A stretch of DNA of 64,000 nucleotides, taken from contig NZ_DASZBY010000114.1 of assembly GCF_035943795.1 (NCBI RefSeq), positions 7,800 through 71,799 on the forward strand, read 5' to 3'. The position numbers and the translations under genes were made by a program. The stretch comes from Aliidongia sp035943795 (GTDB lineage Bacteria; Pseudomonadota; Alphaproteobacteria; ATCC43930; CGMCC-115725). Of this stretch, positions 26,170-35,585 are shown piece after piece. The notes under the pieces were generated by a model that had not been told where the DNA came from, ran no database searches, and saw only the letters and a list, made by a program, of their open reading frames with translations. Position 1 is the first letter of the stretch. Each line of letters opens with the position of its first letter.

Positions 26170-27042
26170 ATGCGCATCGAATGCGTCGTGCCGGCCCGGG
26201 CGCTGGTCGGCGAAGGGCCGATCTGGGACGATCGGGGCCGGGTCGTCTGGTGGGTCGACATCAAGGCGCCGGCGCTGCACCGCTACGAACCGGCGACGGG
26301 TGCCACCAAATCCTGGCCCATGCCGAGCCGGCTCGGCACGGTGGCGCTGCGCGAGCGGGGCGGGCTGGTCGGTGCCTTCAAGGACGGCTTCGCGCTGATC
26401 GATCCCGACAGCGGGGCTATCACGCCGCTGGCCGACCCGGAGGCGCATCTGCCCGGCAACCGGTTCAACGACGGCGGCGTGGATGCGGCCGGCCGGTTCT
26501 GGGCCGGCACCATGGACGATGGAGAAAAGGATCCGACCGGCCATCTTTACCGGCTCGATCCGGATGGCAGCGTGACCGGGTTCGAGGCCGCCATCGCGAT
26601 CACCAACGGGCTCGACTGGTCCCTGGACGGGCGGACCTTCTACGTCGCCGACACGCCCGGCGGCATGATCCTCGCCTATGACTTCGACATGGCGACCGGT
26701 CGGCCCGGGGCGCGGCGCCTGTTTGCACGGGTGCCGGACGCTGCGGGCCATCCGGACGGGCTGGTGGTCGATGAAGAGGATCACGTCTGGGGCGCCCATT
26801 GGGGTGGCGCGCGCCTGACCCGCTATCGGCCGGACGGGTCGATCGAGCGAGTCGTGGCCATGCCGGCGCCCCAGGTGACGAGCGCGTGTTTCGGCGGCGC
26901 GGACCTCGATGTGCTCTACGTCACGACGGCCGCGATCGGCCTCGATGCGGCGGCTCTCGCGGCCTGTCCCGATGCCGGCGGGCTGTTCGCCGTCACCGGC
27001 CTCGGCATCCGGGGCCGGCCGTCACGGCGCTTTGCCGGTTGA
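26170..27042 (+). CDS. SMP-30/gluconolactonase family lactonase (XylC-like)
   Basis: Six-bladed propeller sugar lactonase, 290 residues. Metal and active-site blocks: GEGPIWDDRGRVVWWVDI (Glu ligand), PGNRFNDGGVDAAGRFWAGTMDDGE, ITNGLDWSLDGRTFYVADT and HPDGLVVDEEDHVWGAHWGG. Follows the dehydrogenase stop by one base, so the pair probably converts a sugar to the lactone and then the acid. Start at 26170 is favoured by spacing; 26152 overlaps the previous gene. Confidence 0.88.
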   Translation: MRIECVVPARALVGEGPIWDDRGRVVWWVDIKAPALHRYEPATGATKSWPMPSRLGTVALRERGGLVGAFKDGFALIDPDSGAITPLADPEAHLPGNRFNDGGVDAAGRFWAGTMDDGEKDPTGHLYRLDPDGSVTGFEAAIAITNGLDWSLDGRTFYVADTPGGMILAYDFDMATGRPGARRLFARVPDAAGHPDGLVVDEEDHVWGAHWGGARLTRYRPDGSIERVVAMPAPQVTSACFGGADLDVLYVTTAAIGLDAAALAACPDAGGLFAVTGLGIRGRPSRRFAG

Positions 27043-27114
27043 GTCATTTCCGGCAAGCGGAAAATCTCCGAGTGTGACAATCTCGCTGATCGAGCCACCA
27101 CCTGTGAAGAAGTG

Positions 27115-27915
27115 ATGCCGAGAGCAAAGCCACCGACCCGCCCCGACCGAACCTTTTCCCGCAGCAGCGTGCACGGCCAGGTCGCCCACGAGATCGGTCT
27201 GAAGATCGTGCGGGGCGAATTGGCCCCCGGCAGCTTCCTTCCGACCGAGGAGGAACTGAGCGCCCGGCTGGGCGTCAGCCGCACGGCGCTGCGCGAGGCG
27301 ATCAAGCTGATGGCGGCCAAGGGGCTGGTGCAGTCGCGCCGCAAGGCCGGCACGCGCGTGCGGCCCCGGTCCGAATGGAACATGCTCGATCCCGACATGC
27401 TGGCCTGGCAATTGGCCGCGGCGCCGGCGGAGCGTTTCGTCAAGGACCTGTTCGAGCTGCGGCTGATGATCGAACCGCAGGGCGCCCGGCTCGCGGCCCT
27501 GCGCCGGACCGATGAGGATCTGGCCCGGCTCAAGGACGCCTATGCGGGCATGGCGGCGGCCGGCAACGATGCCGATCGCTGGGAGGAGCCGGACATGCGC
27601 TTCCACCAATCGCTGCTGTCGGCCACCCACAACGAGTTGATGGAGCCGTTGGGCGCGCTGATCGAAACCGCGCTCGCCATGGGCTTCCGCCTGTCCAACG
27701 CCTCACCCGGCGGCCCGCGCCATGCGCTGGAGATGCACAAGGCGATTCTGGATGCGGTCGTGGCCGGCGATGGCGAGGGCGCCCATCGACGCATGGTCGA
27801 ACTGCTCGACAACACCATGATCGACGTCCATCGGGCGCTCGACTGGGCGCGCAATCAGCCCGGTGCGCCCGACCCGATCGAAGCCGCGCTCAGCGCCTCG
27901 CTGCGTCGAGGCTGA
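27115..27915 (+). CDS. GntR/FadR family transcriptional regulator (FCD domain)
   Basis: N-terminal winged helix (VAHEIGLKIVRGELAPGSFLPTEEELSARLGVSRTALREAIKLMAAKGLV) plus an all-helical FCD effector domain with metal-type residues (ELRLMIEPQGARLAA, DMRFHQSLLSATHN, LEMHKAILDAV). Similar proteins, including the E. coli galactonate regulator DgoR, sense sugar acids. Position between a lactonase and a mutarotase fits a sugar-acid sensor. GTG 27112 directly before the ATG is an alternative start. Confidence 0.85.
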   Translation: MPRAKPPTRPDRTFSRSSVHGQVAHEIGLKIVRGELAPGSFLPTEEELSARLGVSRTALREAIKLMAAKGLVQSRRKAGTRVRPRSEWNMLDPDMLAWQLAAAPAERFVKDLFELRLMIEPQGARLAALRRTDEDLARLKDAYAGMAAAGNDADRWEEPDMRFHQSLLSATHNELMEPLGALIETALAMGFRLSNASPGGPRHALEMHKAILDAVVAGDGEGAHRRMVELLDNTMIDVHRALDWARNQPGAPDPIEAALSASLRRG

Positions 27916-28029
27916 CCGGACAAACCGGCCTATCCTCATACAAAATGACTTGACCTGCTCGCCGGGCGGCGCGTTCCTGGGATGATCGAGGCCGCGGGCG
28001 TGACGCGCCCGTTCGCAGGAGACTGGCCG

Positions 28030-29115
28030 ATGACGGCAGAGGGAGTGCTGACCCGGATCGTCCGGGCCCCGTTCGGGCGACTGGCCGACGGAACGGAAAT
28101 CGAGGCCTTTCGCGTGACCAACGCGGCGGGGTTCGCGGTGACCCTGCTGACCTATGGGGCCACGATCCAGGCCGTCGAGGCCCCCGACCGGCACGGGATG
28201 TTCGCCGATCTGGTGATGGGCTATGCCAGCCTCCAGGACTATGTCGACAAGCCGCAGTTCTTCGGCACGATCGTCGGCCGTTACGGCAACCGGATCGCCG
28301 GCGGTCGCTTCACGCTCGATGGCCAGGAATATCGGCTGGCGCAGAATAGCCCGCCGAACGCGCTGCATGGCGGCGTGAAGGGTTTCGACAAGGCGGCCTG
28401 GACCGTCGAGGAAGTGCTCGAGGGCGCGGAAGCCTCGCTGCGCCTGTCCTACGTCAGCGCCGATGGCGAGGAGGGCTATCCCGGTCGCCTCGCGGTGCAG
28501 GTGACTTACCGTGTGGGTGCCGACAATGCGCTCACGATCGAATACCAGGCGACGACCGACCGGCCCACCGTGCTCAACCTGACCAACCACAGCTATTTCA
28601 ACTTAGGTGGCGAGGGCTCGGGCGACGTGCTGGAGCATGTCGCCCTGCTCGATGCCGACGGCTTCACGCCGATCGACGAGAAGCTGATCCCGACCGGCGA
28701 GATCCGGCCGGTCGCCGGTACGCCATTCGATTTCCGCACGCCCAAGCGAATCGGCGACGATGTGCGGGACGGGCGCGACCTGCAGATCTTCTACGCCCGT
28801 GGCTACGATCATAATTTCGTGCTGCGCGAGCGGCAGCCGGGAACGCCGACCCCGGCGGCCCGCGTGGTCGATCCGGTATCGGGCCGGGCGCTCGAGGTGC
28901 TGACCGACCAGCCGGGCGTACAGTTCTATACCGCCAATTTCCTGCTGGGCACGCGGGTCGGCAAGTCCGGCCGGCTCTATCGCCAGGGGGATGCCTTCTG
29001 CCTGGAAACCCAGCATTTCCCGGATTCGCCGAACCACCCGGAATTCCCCTCGACCGTGCTGCGCCCGGGCGAGACCTTCCGGTCGACTACGATCCTCCGC
29101 TTCTCGGTGAAGTGA
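28030..29115 (+). CDS. aldose 1-epimerase (mutarotase)
   Basis: Interconverts alpha and beta anomers of aldoses, supplying the form used by the dehydrogenase. Start at ATG 28030 after AGGAG gives 361 residues. Active-site blocks: GRYGNRIAGGRF, NALHGGVKGFDKAAW (catalytic His), LTNHSYFNLGGEGSG (His) and the C-terminal CLETQHFPDSPNHPEFPST (catalytic Glu). Full-length GalM-type enzyme. Confidence 0.92.
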   Translation: MTAEGVLTRIVRAPFGRLADGTEIEAFRVTNAAGFAVTLLTYGATIQAVEAPDRHGMFADLVMGYASLQDYVDKPQFFGTIVGRYGNRIAGGRFTLDGQEYRLAQNSPPNALHGGVKGFDKAAWTVEEVLEGAEASLRLSYVSADGEEGYPGRLAVQVTYRVGADNALTIEYQATTDRPTVLNLTNHSYFNLGGEGSGDVLEHVALLDADGFTPIDEKLIPTGEIRPVAGTPFDFRTPKRIGDDVRDGRDLQIFYARGYDHNFVLRERQPGTPTPAARVVDPVSGRALEVLTDQPGVQFYTANFLLGTRVGKSGRLYRQGDAFCLETQHFPDSPNHPEFPSTVLRPGETFRSTTILRFSVK

Positions 29116-29128
29116 GGTGCCTCAATCT

Positions 29129-29239
29129 CGTCATGCCCGCGCAGGCGGGCATCCAGCAAGAGCCGCGTCCGCGGCGACGAGACTCTTTGTCCGCGCTACC
29201 GTGCGAAATTGCTGGATTCCCGCCTGCGCGGGAATGACG
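29129..29239. repeat. two-armed palindromic repeat (type B)
   Basis: 31-nt arms in inverted orientation (29129-29159 and 29209-29239) start and end with CGTCAT/ATGACG. Each arm folds on itself (TGCCCGC..GCGGGCA in one, TTCCCGC..GCGGGAA in the other). The two differences between arms are compensatory in the small hairpin. It sits between convergent genes and resembles REP/BIME-like elements. Confidence 0.75.
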
Positions 29240-29251
29240 GAGAGAGCGGAG

Positions 29252-32200
29252 CTACGCCGCTTCCTGGTCCTTCGCCTCGCCGAACAGATAGTCGATGTCG
29301 TCAAGCTCGATGCCCTTGAACTCGCCCTCGGCGCCCAGCGCGATGTTGGCCAGCGCCGCCTTGCGGTCCTGCAGTTCGACGATGCGTTCCTCGACCGTGC
29401 CGGCCGCAATCAGCTTGTAGACGAACACCGATTTGGTCTGACCGATGCGGTGGGCGCGGTCGGACGCCTGGTCCTCGGCGGCGGGATTCCACCACGGATC
29501 ATAGTGGATGACCGTATCGGCGGAGGTCAGGTTCAGCCCGCGGCCGCCCGCCTTCAGACTGATCAGGAACAACGGCACCTCGAGCGCCTCGAACCGCCTG
29601 ACCGGGGTCGCGCGGTCGACCGTGTCGCCGCGCAGCTCGACGAAACCGATGTCGACCTTGCGGACCGCCTCCTTGATCAGATCGAGCATCGAGGTGAATT
29701 GCGAGAACAGCAGGATGCGCCGGCCTTCGGCGATCATCTCGACCATCATCTCCATCAGCTCGTCGAGCTTGCTCGACATCAGCACTTCGCGCGCGGCCGG
29801 CAGCTTGACCAGGCGCGGGTCGCAGCAGACCTGGCGCAGCTTCAACAGCGCATCCAGCAACACGATCTTGCCCTGGCCCGGATTGCGCTCGGCCAGCTCG
29901 TGCCTGAGCTTGTCGTAGAGCGTGACGCGGATCGTCTCGTACAGCTCGCGCTGTTCGGGGGCGAGCGAGACGCGGCGGATGATCGTGTGCTTGGGCGGCA
30001 GGTCGCTCGCCACCTCGGCCTTGGTCCGGCGCAGGATGAACGGACGGATGCGGCGGATCAGCTGGTCGCGCCGGACCTCGTCGCCCTTCTTCTCGATCGG
30101 CGTGCGGAAGCGCTTGGCGAAGCCGCGCCGATCGCCCAGCAGGCCCGGCATCAGGAACGCGAACTGTGCCCACAGCTCTTCGAGGTTGTTCTCGATCGGC
30201 GTGCCGGACAGACACAGCTTGTGCCGGGTCTTCAATTGGCAGACCGCGCGGAAGGTCTTGGATTCCGGGCTCTTGATCGCCTGCGCCTCGTCGAGCACGA
30301 CCAGGTGCCATTCCATCTCGGCCATGATCTCGATGTCGCGGGCCAGCACGGTATAGGTCGTGATCACGATCTCGGTGTCGCCCAGCGCGTCGCGCCGTTC
30401 GTGGCGGTCGAGCCCATGCAGCACGGCGATGCGCAGGTGCGGCGCGAACTTGTGCAGCTCGGCCGACCAGTTGGCGACCAGGCTGGTCGGCAGCACGATC
30501 AGCACCGGGCGGTCGAGCCGGCCGGTCCGCTCCTCCTCGACGATATGGGCGATGGTCTGGGCGGTCTTGCCCAGGCCCATGTCGTCGGCCAGGATGCCGG
30601 CGATGCCGTGGTTCGACAGATGCTGCAGCCAATCGAGACCCTGGGCCTGATAGGGACGCAGGACGCCCTTGAACAGGGCGGGCACGGCCACCGGTTCGAC
30701 CGACAGGTCGTCGCGGAAGCGCTCGACATAGCTGCGGATATGGGCGGCGTTCTGCCAGCGCGCGATCAGCACCTCTTCCAGGTCGAGCACGGCCGGCGCT
30801 TCGCTTGCCGGCAGCAGCAGGTTGCCCGACGGGGTGCGGCGCGACGCCTCGATCAGGTCGCTCATGGTCGCCAGCATGCGGGCGATCCGCTCGACCGGCA
30901 GGGCCAGCACGCGGCCGTCGTCCAGCACCGTATGGATCTTGCCGTCGACCTGCGGAATGGCGTCGAGGCCGCCCTGGTCCAGGATGCGGGAGAGGATCGG
31001 CAGCAGCGGCAGGCGCACGCCCTCGACCTCGATGCCCAGTTCCAGCGAGAACCAGCCGCCCTCGTCGTCGGACAGGCGCATGTCGATCTCGCCGATGACA
31101 TCCACGACCTGCGGGCCGAAGCCGTCCTGGATTTCGGCGCGCCAGCCCAATGCTTCCAACGCCGGCACGCGGTCGGAAACGAAGCGCTGCCAGCGCTCGC
31201 CGGCGTCTTTGCCGCGGAACAGGTAGATGCGCTTACCCTTGGCCTGGCCCTTGGTCTGGACCCGGATCTGCATGAAGCCTTCCTCGCGCAGCTGGGCCTC
31301 GGCCTTGGTCTCGGCCGCCCGGTCGCGGCGCAGGAAGGTGGGCTCGCCGGTGCCGTCCTCGATGCGGACGAACTGGCGCTCGTCGTCGGGCTCGGCAATA
31401 CCGCTGTCATAGCCGAAGACCAGGGTCAGGGCGTCGACCTGCTGAATCCGGCCCATTTCGTCCGGCCCTTCGATGCGGGCCAGGCGCAGCACCGGCACCA
31501 TCGGCCGGTCGAGGATGACCAGGTCGGCGGGCGTCGCGCGCGGGGGGACGACGCGGGCCGGGGCCGTGACGCGAAGGCCGATCGTGCCGCGCCGGCCGGC
31601 CGCGGGGCGCTTCGTGGCGCTCGCGCTGGGCGCGCGCGGCACGGCCATGCCCAGATGGCCGCTGTGGGCGTCGACGTACCACAGGCTGGTGCCCGCCCGC
31701 AGCACGGCGGATTTCGGCGGCAGCTCGGGCAGCTGGGCCGCGTCGAACACGCGCTGCGGACCCTTGATCAGCCGCTTGTTGGACGGCTTCCAGCGCGCGA
31801 GGCCGGAACTGACCAGCTGGTCGAGCAGCCGGGCCGCCACCTGGGGCTCCGACATGGCGAGGGACACGCGCGTCTCGTCGCCGCCGATCAATCGTGCCAG
31901 GGCACGCTCGGCCGGCGACCGCTCGATCTCCTCGCCGATGCGGCGCGGGCTGACCGGCTCGACCTGGCCGGTCCGGTCGTGCTCCAGCACCGGCGAGACG
32001 AAGCAGCAGCTGTCGCCGCTGCCGGGCTCCAGCAGGAACACCAGGCGGGTGCGTTCCTTGGGCGGGGCCGACAGCAGGTTGGCGAGGAAGCTCTGCTGCT
32101 GCTGGCGGCGCCATTCCGGGTATTTGTCGAGCACGCCCAGGGCCGAGGCCGCCAGATGCAGGCAATGCTGCTGGCCGCAGGTGCATTGGCCGGGGAAGAT

Positions 32201-32392
32201 GACGCGGCTGCTGACCACGGCAGGGCTGATGCTGCCGCGATACTGCCGGTCGCCTTCCTTGACGACACCCTGGATCGTGTCGCCGTCGATGTGGAGCGCC
32301 ACGCCGCCGGCCAGCAACAGCGTGCGGCCTCGGGCGAGCGTGCGGGCGTCGAAAGCGCGGCCGAGATCCTCGGACGAATACGGAATTGCCAT
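29252..32392 (-). CDS. SWIM zinc finger / SNF2-family helicase
   Basis: Large DEAD/H ATPase of 1046 residues. N-terminal SWIM finger CTCGQQHCLHLA, then a central SNF2 helicase: motif I GILADDMGLGKTAQT, DEAQ box VLDEAQAIKS, motif III LSGTPIENN, and C-terminal motifs V and VI (SLKAGGRGLNLTSADTVIHYDPWWNPAAEDQASDRAHRIGQ, cited by ends only as 29460-29540). Start at MAIPYSSEDLGRAFD matches the family; longer in-frame starts add unrelated sequence. Role in chromatin-like remodelling or repair is unproven. It interrupts the pentose cluster on the opposite strand. Confidence 0.9.
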   Translation of the reverse strand: MAIPYSSEDLGRAFDARTLARGRTLLLAGGVALHIDGDTIQGVVKEGDRQYRGSISPAVVSSRVIFPGQCTCGQQHCLHLAASALGVLDKYPEWRRQQQQSFLANLLSAPPKERTRLVFLLEPGSGDSCCFVSPVLEHDRTGQVEPVSPRRIGEEIERSPAERALARLIGGDETRVSLAMSEPQVAARLLDQLVSSGLARWKPSNKRLIKGPQRVFDAAQLPELPPKSAVLRAGTSLWYVDAHSGHLGMAVPRAPSASATKRPAAGRRGTIGLRVTAPARVVPPRATPADLVILDRPMVPVLRLARIEGPDEMGRIQQVDALTLVFGYDSGIAEPDDERQFVRIEDGTGEPTFLRRDRAAETKAEAQLREEGFMQIRVQTKGQAKGKRIYLFRGKDAGERWQRFVSDRVPALEALGWRAEIQDGFGPQVVDVIGEIDMRLSDDEGGWFSLELGIEVEGVRLPLLPILSRILDQGGLDAIPQVDGKIHTVLDDGRVLALPVERIARMLATMSDLIEASRRTPSGNLLLPASEAPAVLDLEEVLIARWQNAAHIRSYVERFRDDLSVEPVAVPALFKGVLRPYQAQGLDWLQHLSNHGIAGILADDMGLGKTAQTIAHIVEEERTGRLDRPVLIVLPTSLVANWSAELHKFAPHLRIAVLHGLDRHERRDALGDTEIVITTYTVLARDIEIMAEMEWHLVVLDEAQAIKSPESKTFRAVCQLKTRHKLCLSGTPIENNLEELWAQFAFLMPGLLGDRRGFAKRFRTPIEKKGDEVRRDQLIRRIRPFILRRTKAEVASDLPPKHTIIRRVSLAPEQRELYETIRVTLYDKLRHELAERNPGQGKIVLLDALLKLRQVCCDPRLVKLPAAREVLMSSKLDELMEMMVEMIAEGRRILLFSQFTSMLDLIKEAVRKVDIGFVELRGDTVDRATPVRRFEALEVPLFLISLKAGGRGLNLTSADTVIHYDPWWNPAAEDQASDRAHRIGQTKSVFVYKLIAAGTVEERIVELQDRKAALANIALGAEGEFKGIELDDIDYLFGEAKDQEAA

Positions 32393-32628
32393 GGGGTGGG
32401 GGCTACGCCGCTCTGCGGTGAGATAAAGGAATCGTGGTTCTGCGGCCATACGCCGGTCGCGGTCAAGCGAATGACGGTGATCGGGGGGCTGGCATCTCCC
32501 AAACTTGGTGCGATCGGCGCCGCGTGCAAGACTGGCGGCCGTCATGGCTGCCGGGCGTGATGGGTTCGAAATCACCGGACGAGTCCCGTTTGGACCGGGC
32601 CGGCGACGTGACGAGGGAGTTCTAGAGA

Positions 32629-34413
32629 ATGGCTGACAATCAAGGCCGCAAGCTGCGCAGCCAGCTTTGGTGGGACAATCCGGACAATCCGGGGATGACC
32701 GCGCTCTATCTGGAGCGCTACCTGAATTTCGGCCTGACGCGGCAGGAGCTGCAGTCGGGCAAGCCGGTGATCGGCATCGCCCAGACCGGCAGCGACCTGT
32801 CGCCCTGCAACCGCCACCACATCGAGCTCGCGCAACGGGTTCGCGACGGTATCCGCGACGCCGGCGGCCTGCCGATGGAATTCCCGGTCCATCCGATCCA
32901 GGAGACCGGCAAGCGGCCGACCGCGGCGCTCGACCGCAACCTGGCCTATCTGGGCCTGGTCGAGGTGCTGTACGGCTATCCGCTCGACGGCGTCGTGCTG
33001 ACGACGGGCTGCGACAAGACGACGCCGGCCATGCTGATGGGGGCGGCGACCGTCGACCTGCCGGCGATCGTGCTGTCCGGAGGGCCGATGCTCGACGGCC
33101 ATTTCGAGGGCGAACTCGCCGGTTCCGGCACGGTGGTCTGGGAAGCGCGCCGGCGCCATGCCCTGGGCCTGCTCGATTATGCGAAATTCATCGACATGGT
33201 CGCGGCCTCGGCCCCGAGCGTCGGCCATTGCAACACCATGGGCACGGCCAGCTCGATGAACGCCATGGCCGAGGCGCTGGGCATGTCGCTGCCCGGCTGC
33301 GCCGCAATCCCCGGGCCCTACCGCGAGCGCCAGCAGATCGCCTACGAGACCGGCAAGCGCGCGGTGGCCCTGGTGCGCGAGAACCTGAAGCCGTCCGACA
33401 TCATGACCCGCGCGGCGTTCGAGAACGCGATCGTCGTGGCGTCCGCGATCGGTGCCTCGACCAACTGCCCGCCCCATGTCAACGCCATCGCCCGCCACAT
33501 GGGCGTGGCGCTCGACAATGACGACTGGGACCGCATCGGCTACGAGATCCCGTTGCTGGTCAACATGCAGCCGGCCGGCAAGTACCTGGGCGAGAGCTAT
33601 TATCGTGCCGGCGGCCTGCCGGCGGTGCTGGGCGAGTTGAAGCGCCATGGCCATCTGCGCGAGCAGGCGGTGACCGTGACCGGCAAGACCATCGGCGAGA
33701 TCACGGGCGACGCCAAATCGACCGATCCGGAAGTCATCCGCGCCTGGGACAATCCGCTCAAGGAAAAGGCCGGCTTCGTCCAGCTCAAGGGCAACCTGTT
33801 CAACAGCGCGATCATGAAGACCTCGGTCATTTCCGAGGAATTCCGCCAGCGCTATCTGGTGACGCCGGGCGACGAGGACGCGTTCGAGGGCAGGGCGATC
33901 GTGTTCGACGGGCCGGAGGACTATCACCATCGGATCAACGACCCCGCGCTCGCCATCGACGCCCATTGCATCCTGGTGATCCGCTATTGCGGTCCCGTGG
34001 GCTATCCGGGCTCGGCCGAGGTGGTGAACATGCTGCCGCCCGACGCGCTGGTGAAGCAGGGCGTCAACGAGCTGCCCTGCATCGGCGACGGCCGCCAGAG
34101 CGGCACGTCCGGCAGTCCGTCGATCCTGAACGCCTCGCCCGAGGCCGGTGTCGGCGGCGGCCTGGCGCTGCTGCAGACCGGCGACCGCGTCCGCATCGAC
34201 CTGAAGAAGCGTAGCGCCAACATCATGATCACCGATGGCGAACTCGCCCAGCGGCGCCGGGACCTGAAGCTGCCGGAACTGGTCAACCAGACACCCTGGC
34301 AGGAAATCTACCGCGCCCATGTCGGCCAGCTCGACACCGGCGGCGTGCTGGAAACGGCGGTCAAATACCAGCGCATCGCGGAGACCTTCGGGGTGCCGAG
34401 GGATAACCACTAG
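32629..34413 (+). CDS. IlvD/Edd family pentonate dehydratase (xylonate dehydratase-like)
   Basis: 594 residues. Fe-S/Mg dehydratase with Cys ligands in TTGCDKTTPA and GHCNTMGTA, and a Lys/Ser site in GDGRQSGTSGSPSILNASPE. The start KLRSQLWWDNPDNPGMTALYLERYLNFG and DTGGVLETAVKYQ end look like Caulobacter XylD from memory, closer to pentonate dehydratases than to IlvD. It would turn D-xylonate (or L-arabinonate) into the 2-keto-3-deoxy acid. The next pathway enzymes (XylX/XylA or an aldolase) are not in the window. Confidence 0.88.
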   Translation: MADNQGRKLRSQLWWDNPDNPGMTALYLERYLNFGLTRQELQSGKPVIGIAQTGSDLSPCNRHHIELAQRVRDGIRDAGGLPMEFPVHPIQETGKRPTAALDRNLAYLGLVEVLYGYPLDGVVLTTGCDKTTPAMLMGAATVDLPAIVLSGGPMLDGHFEGELAGSGTVVWEARRRHALGLLDYAKFIDMVAASAPSVGHCNTMGTASSMNAMAEALGMSLPGCAAIPGPYRERQQIAYETGKRAVALVRENLKPSDIMTRAAFENAIVVASAIGASTNCPPHVNAIARHMGVALDNDDWDRIGYEIPLLVNMQPAGKYLGESYYRAGGLPAVLGELKRHGHLREQAVTVTGKTIGEITGDAKSTDPEVIRAWDNPLKEKAGFVQLKGNLFNSAIMKTSVISEEFRQRYLVTPGDEDAFEGRAIVFDGPEDYHHRINDPALAIDAHCILVIRYCGPVGYPGSAEVVNMLPPDALVKQGVNELPCIGDGRQSGTSGSPSILNASPEAGVGGGLALLQTGDRVRIDLKKRSANIMITDGELAQRRRDLKLPELVNQTPWQEIYRAHVGQLDTGGVLETAVKYQRIAETFGVPRDNH

Positions 34414-34424
34414 AAGCAGCTTCT

Positions 34425-34545
34425 CCTTTCGTCATGGCCGGGCTCGACCCGGCCATCCACGTGTTCGAGCCGTGATCCCAAGTGCCCAGCTTACGCGAGG
34501 CGGCACTCCGTGGATGCCCGGGTCAAGCCCGTGCATGACGAAAGG
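34425..34545. repeat. two-armed palindromic repeat (type A), MITE-like
   Basis: Outer inverted repeat CCTTTCGTCATG, with 33-nt arms 34430-34462 and 34508-34540 that are the same family as the arms around the GIY-YIG gene at 52850-53245. Here only 45 nt lie between the arms, with no gene. It lies between the dehydratase and the aldo/keto reductase. Confidence 0.75.
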
Positions 34546-34577
34546 GTGCGAGCTCGCAATTTGAAAAGGAGCCTTCC

Positions 34578-35585
34578 ATGGACTATCGCAATCTCGGGCG
34601 CAGCGGGCTCAAAGTCTCGCCGCTCTGCCTCGGCACCATGATGTTCGGCGGGCCGACGCCGGAAGCCGAGGCGGCCGCGATCATCGCCAAGGCCGCGGAT
34701 GCCGGCTTCAACTTCATCGATACCGCCGACGTCTATGTCGAGGGCGCCTCGGAACAGATCGTCGGCCGGGCGATCCACGACCAGCGCGACCGCTGGGTGC
34801 TGGCGACGAAGCTGTCGAACGCCATGGGCACGGGGCCGAACGAGCGGGGCCTCGGCCGCAAATGGGTGATGCAGGCGGCCGAGGCCAGCCTGAAGCGGCT
34901 CGGCACCGACTATATCGACGTCTATTACCTCCATAAGGAAGATCACTCGACGCCGCTCGAAGAGACCGTGCGGGCCATCGCCGATCTCGTCCGCGACGGC
35001 AAGATCCGCTATTTCGGCGTCTCGAACTACCGGTCCTGGCGGGTCGCGGAGATCTGTCGGCTCGCCGACCAGGCCGGCATCGATCGGCCGGTGGTCAGCC
35101 AACCCTATTACAACGCGATGAACCGGGTGCCCGAGGTCGAGCATCTGCCGGCCTGCGGCTTCTACGGTCTGGGCGTGGTGCCCTACAGCCCGCTCGCGCG
35201 CGGCGTGCTGACCGGCAAATATTCACCCGACGCCCCGCCGCCCAACGACAGCCGGGTGGCGCGCCAGGACAAGCGTATCCTGCAGACCGAATGGCGCCGC
35301 GAATCCCTGGTGCTGGCTCAGGAAATCCGTGCCCATGCCGAAAAGCAGGGCATCACCGCCGGCCAATTCGCGATCAACTGGGTGCTGAACAACCGGCTGA
35401 TCACCGCTGCGATCGCCGGCCCGCGTACCATGGAGCAATGGGACGATTACGTCGGCGCGCTCACCTATCGCTTCACCGCCGAGGACGAGGCGCTGATCGA
35501 TCGGCTGGTCGTGACCGGCCACCCCTCGACCCCCGGCTACAGCGATCCGGCCTACCCGATCGAAGGCCGCCTGCCGCGCAGCTAA
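34578..35585 (+). CDS. aldo/keto reductase
   Basis: NADP-dependent TIM-barrel oxidoreductase of 335 residues. The catalytic tetrad is visible as Asp48 and Tyr53 (IDTADVY), Lys78 (ATKLS) and His119 (VYYLHKED). C-terminal NADP-binding AAIAGPRTMEQWDDY. AGGAG precedes the ATG. Probably reduces or oxidises a sugar aldehyde in the pentose region; substrate unknown. Its stop overlaps the end of a convergent gene by 4 nt. Confidence 0.9.
   Translation: MDYRNLGRSGLKVSPLCLGTMMFGGPTPEAEAAAIIAKAADAGFNFIDTADVYVEGASEQIVGRAIHDQRDRWVLATKLSNAMGTGPNERGLGRKWVMQAAEASLKRLGTDYIDVYYLHKEDHSTPLEETVRAIADLVRDGKIRYFGVSNYRSWRVAEICRLADQAGIDRPVVSQPYYNAMNRVPEVEHLPACGFYGLGVVPYSPLARGVLTGKYSPDAPPPNDSRVARQDKRILQTEWRRESLVLAQEIRAHAEKQGITAGQFAINWVLNNRLITAAIAGPRTMEQWDDYVGALTYRFTAEDEALIDRLVVTGHPSTPGYSDPAYPIEGRLPRS

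Noticed and set aside
29117..32560. 1147-residue open frame on + opposite the helicase gene
   Set aside because: Low-complexity, His/Arg/Gln-rich translation with no domain; it mirrors the codon structure of the real minus-strand helicase in GC-rich DNA.
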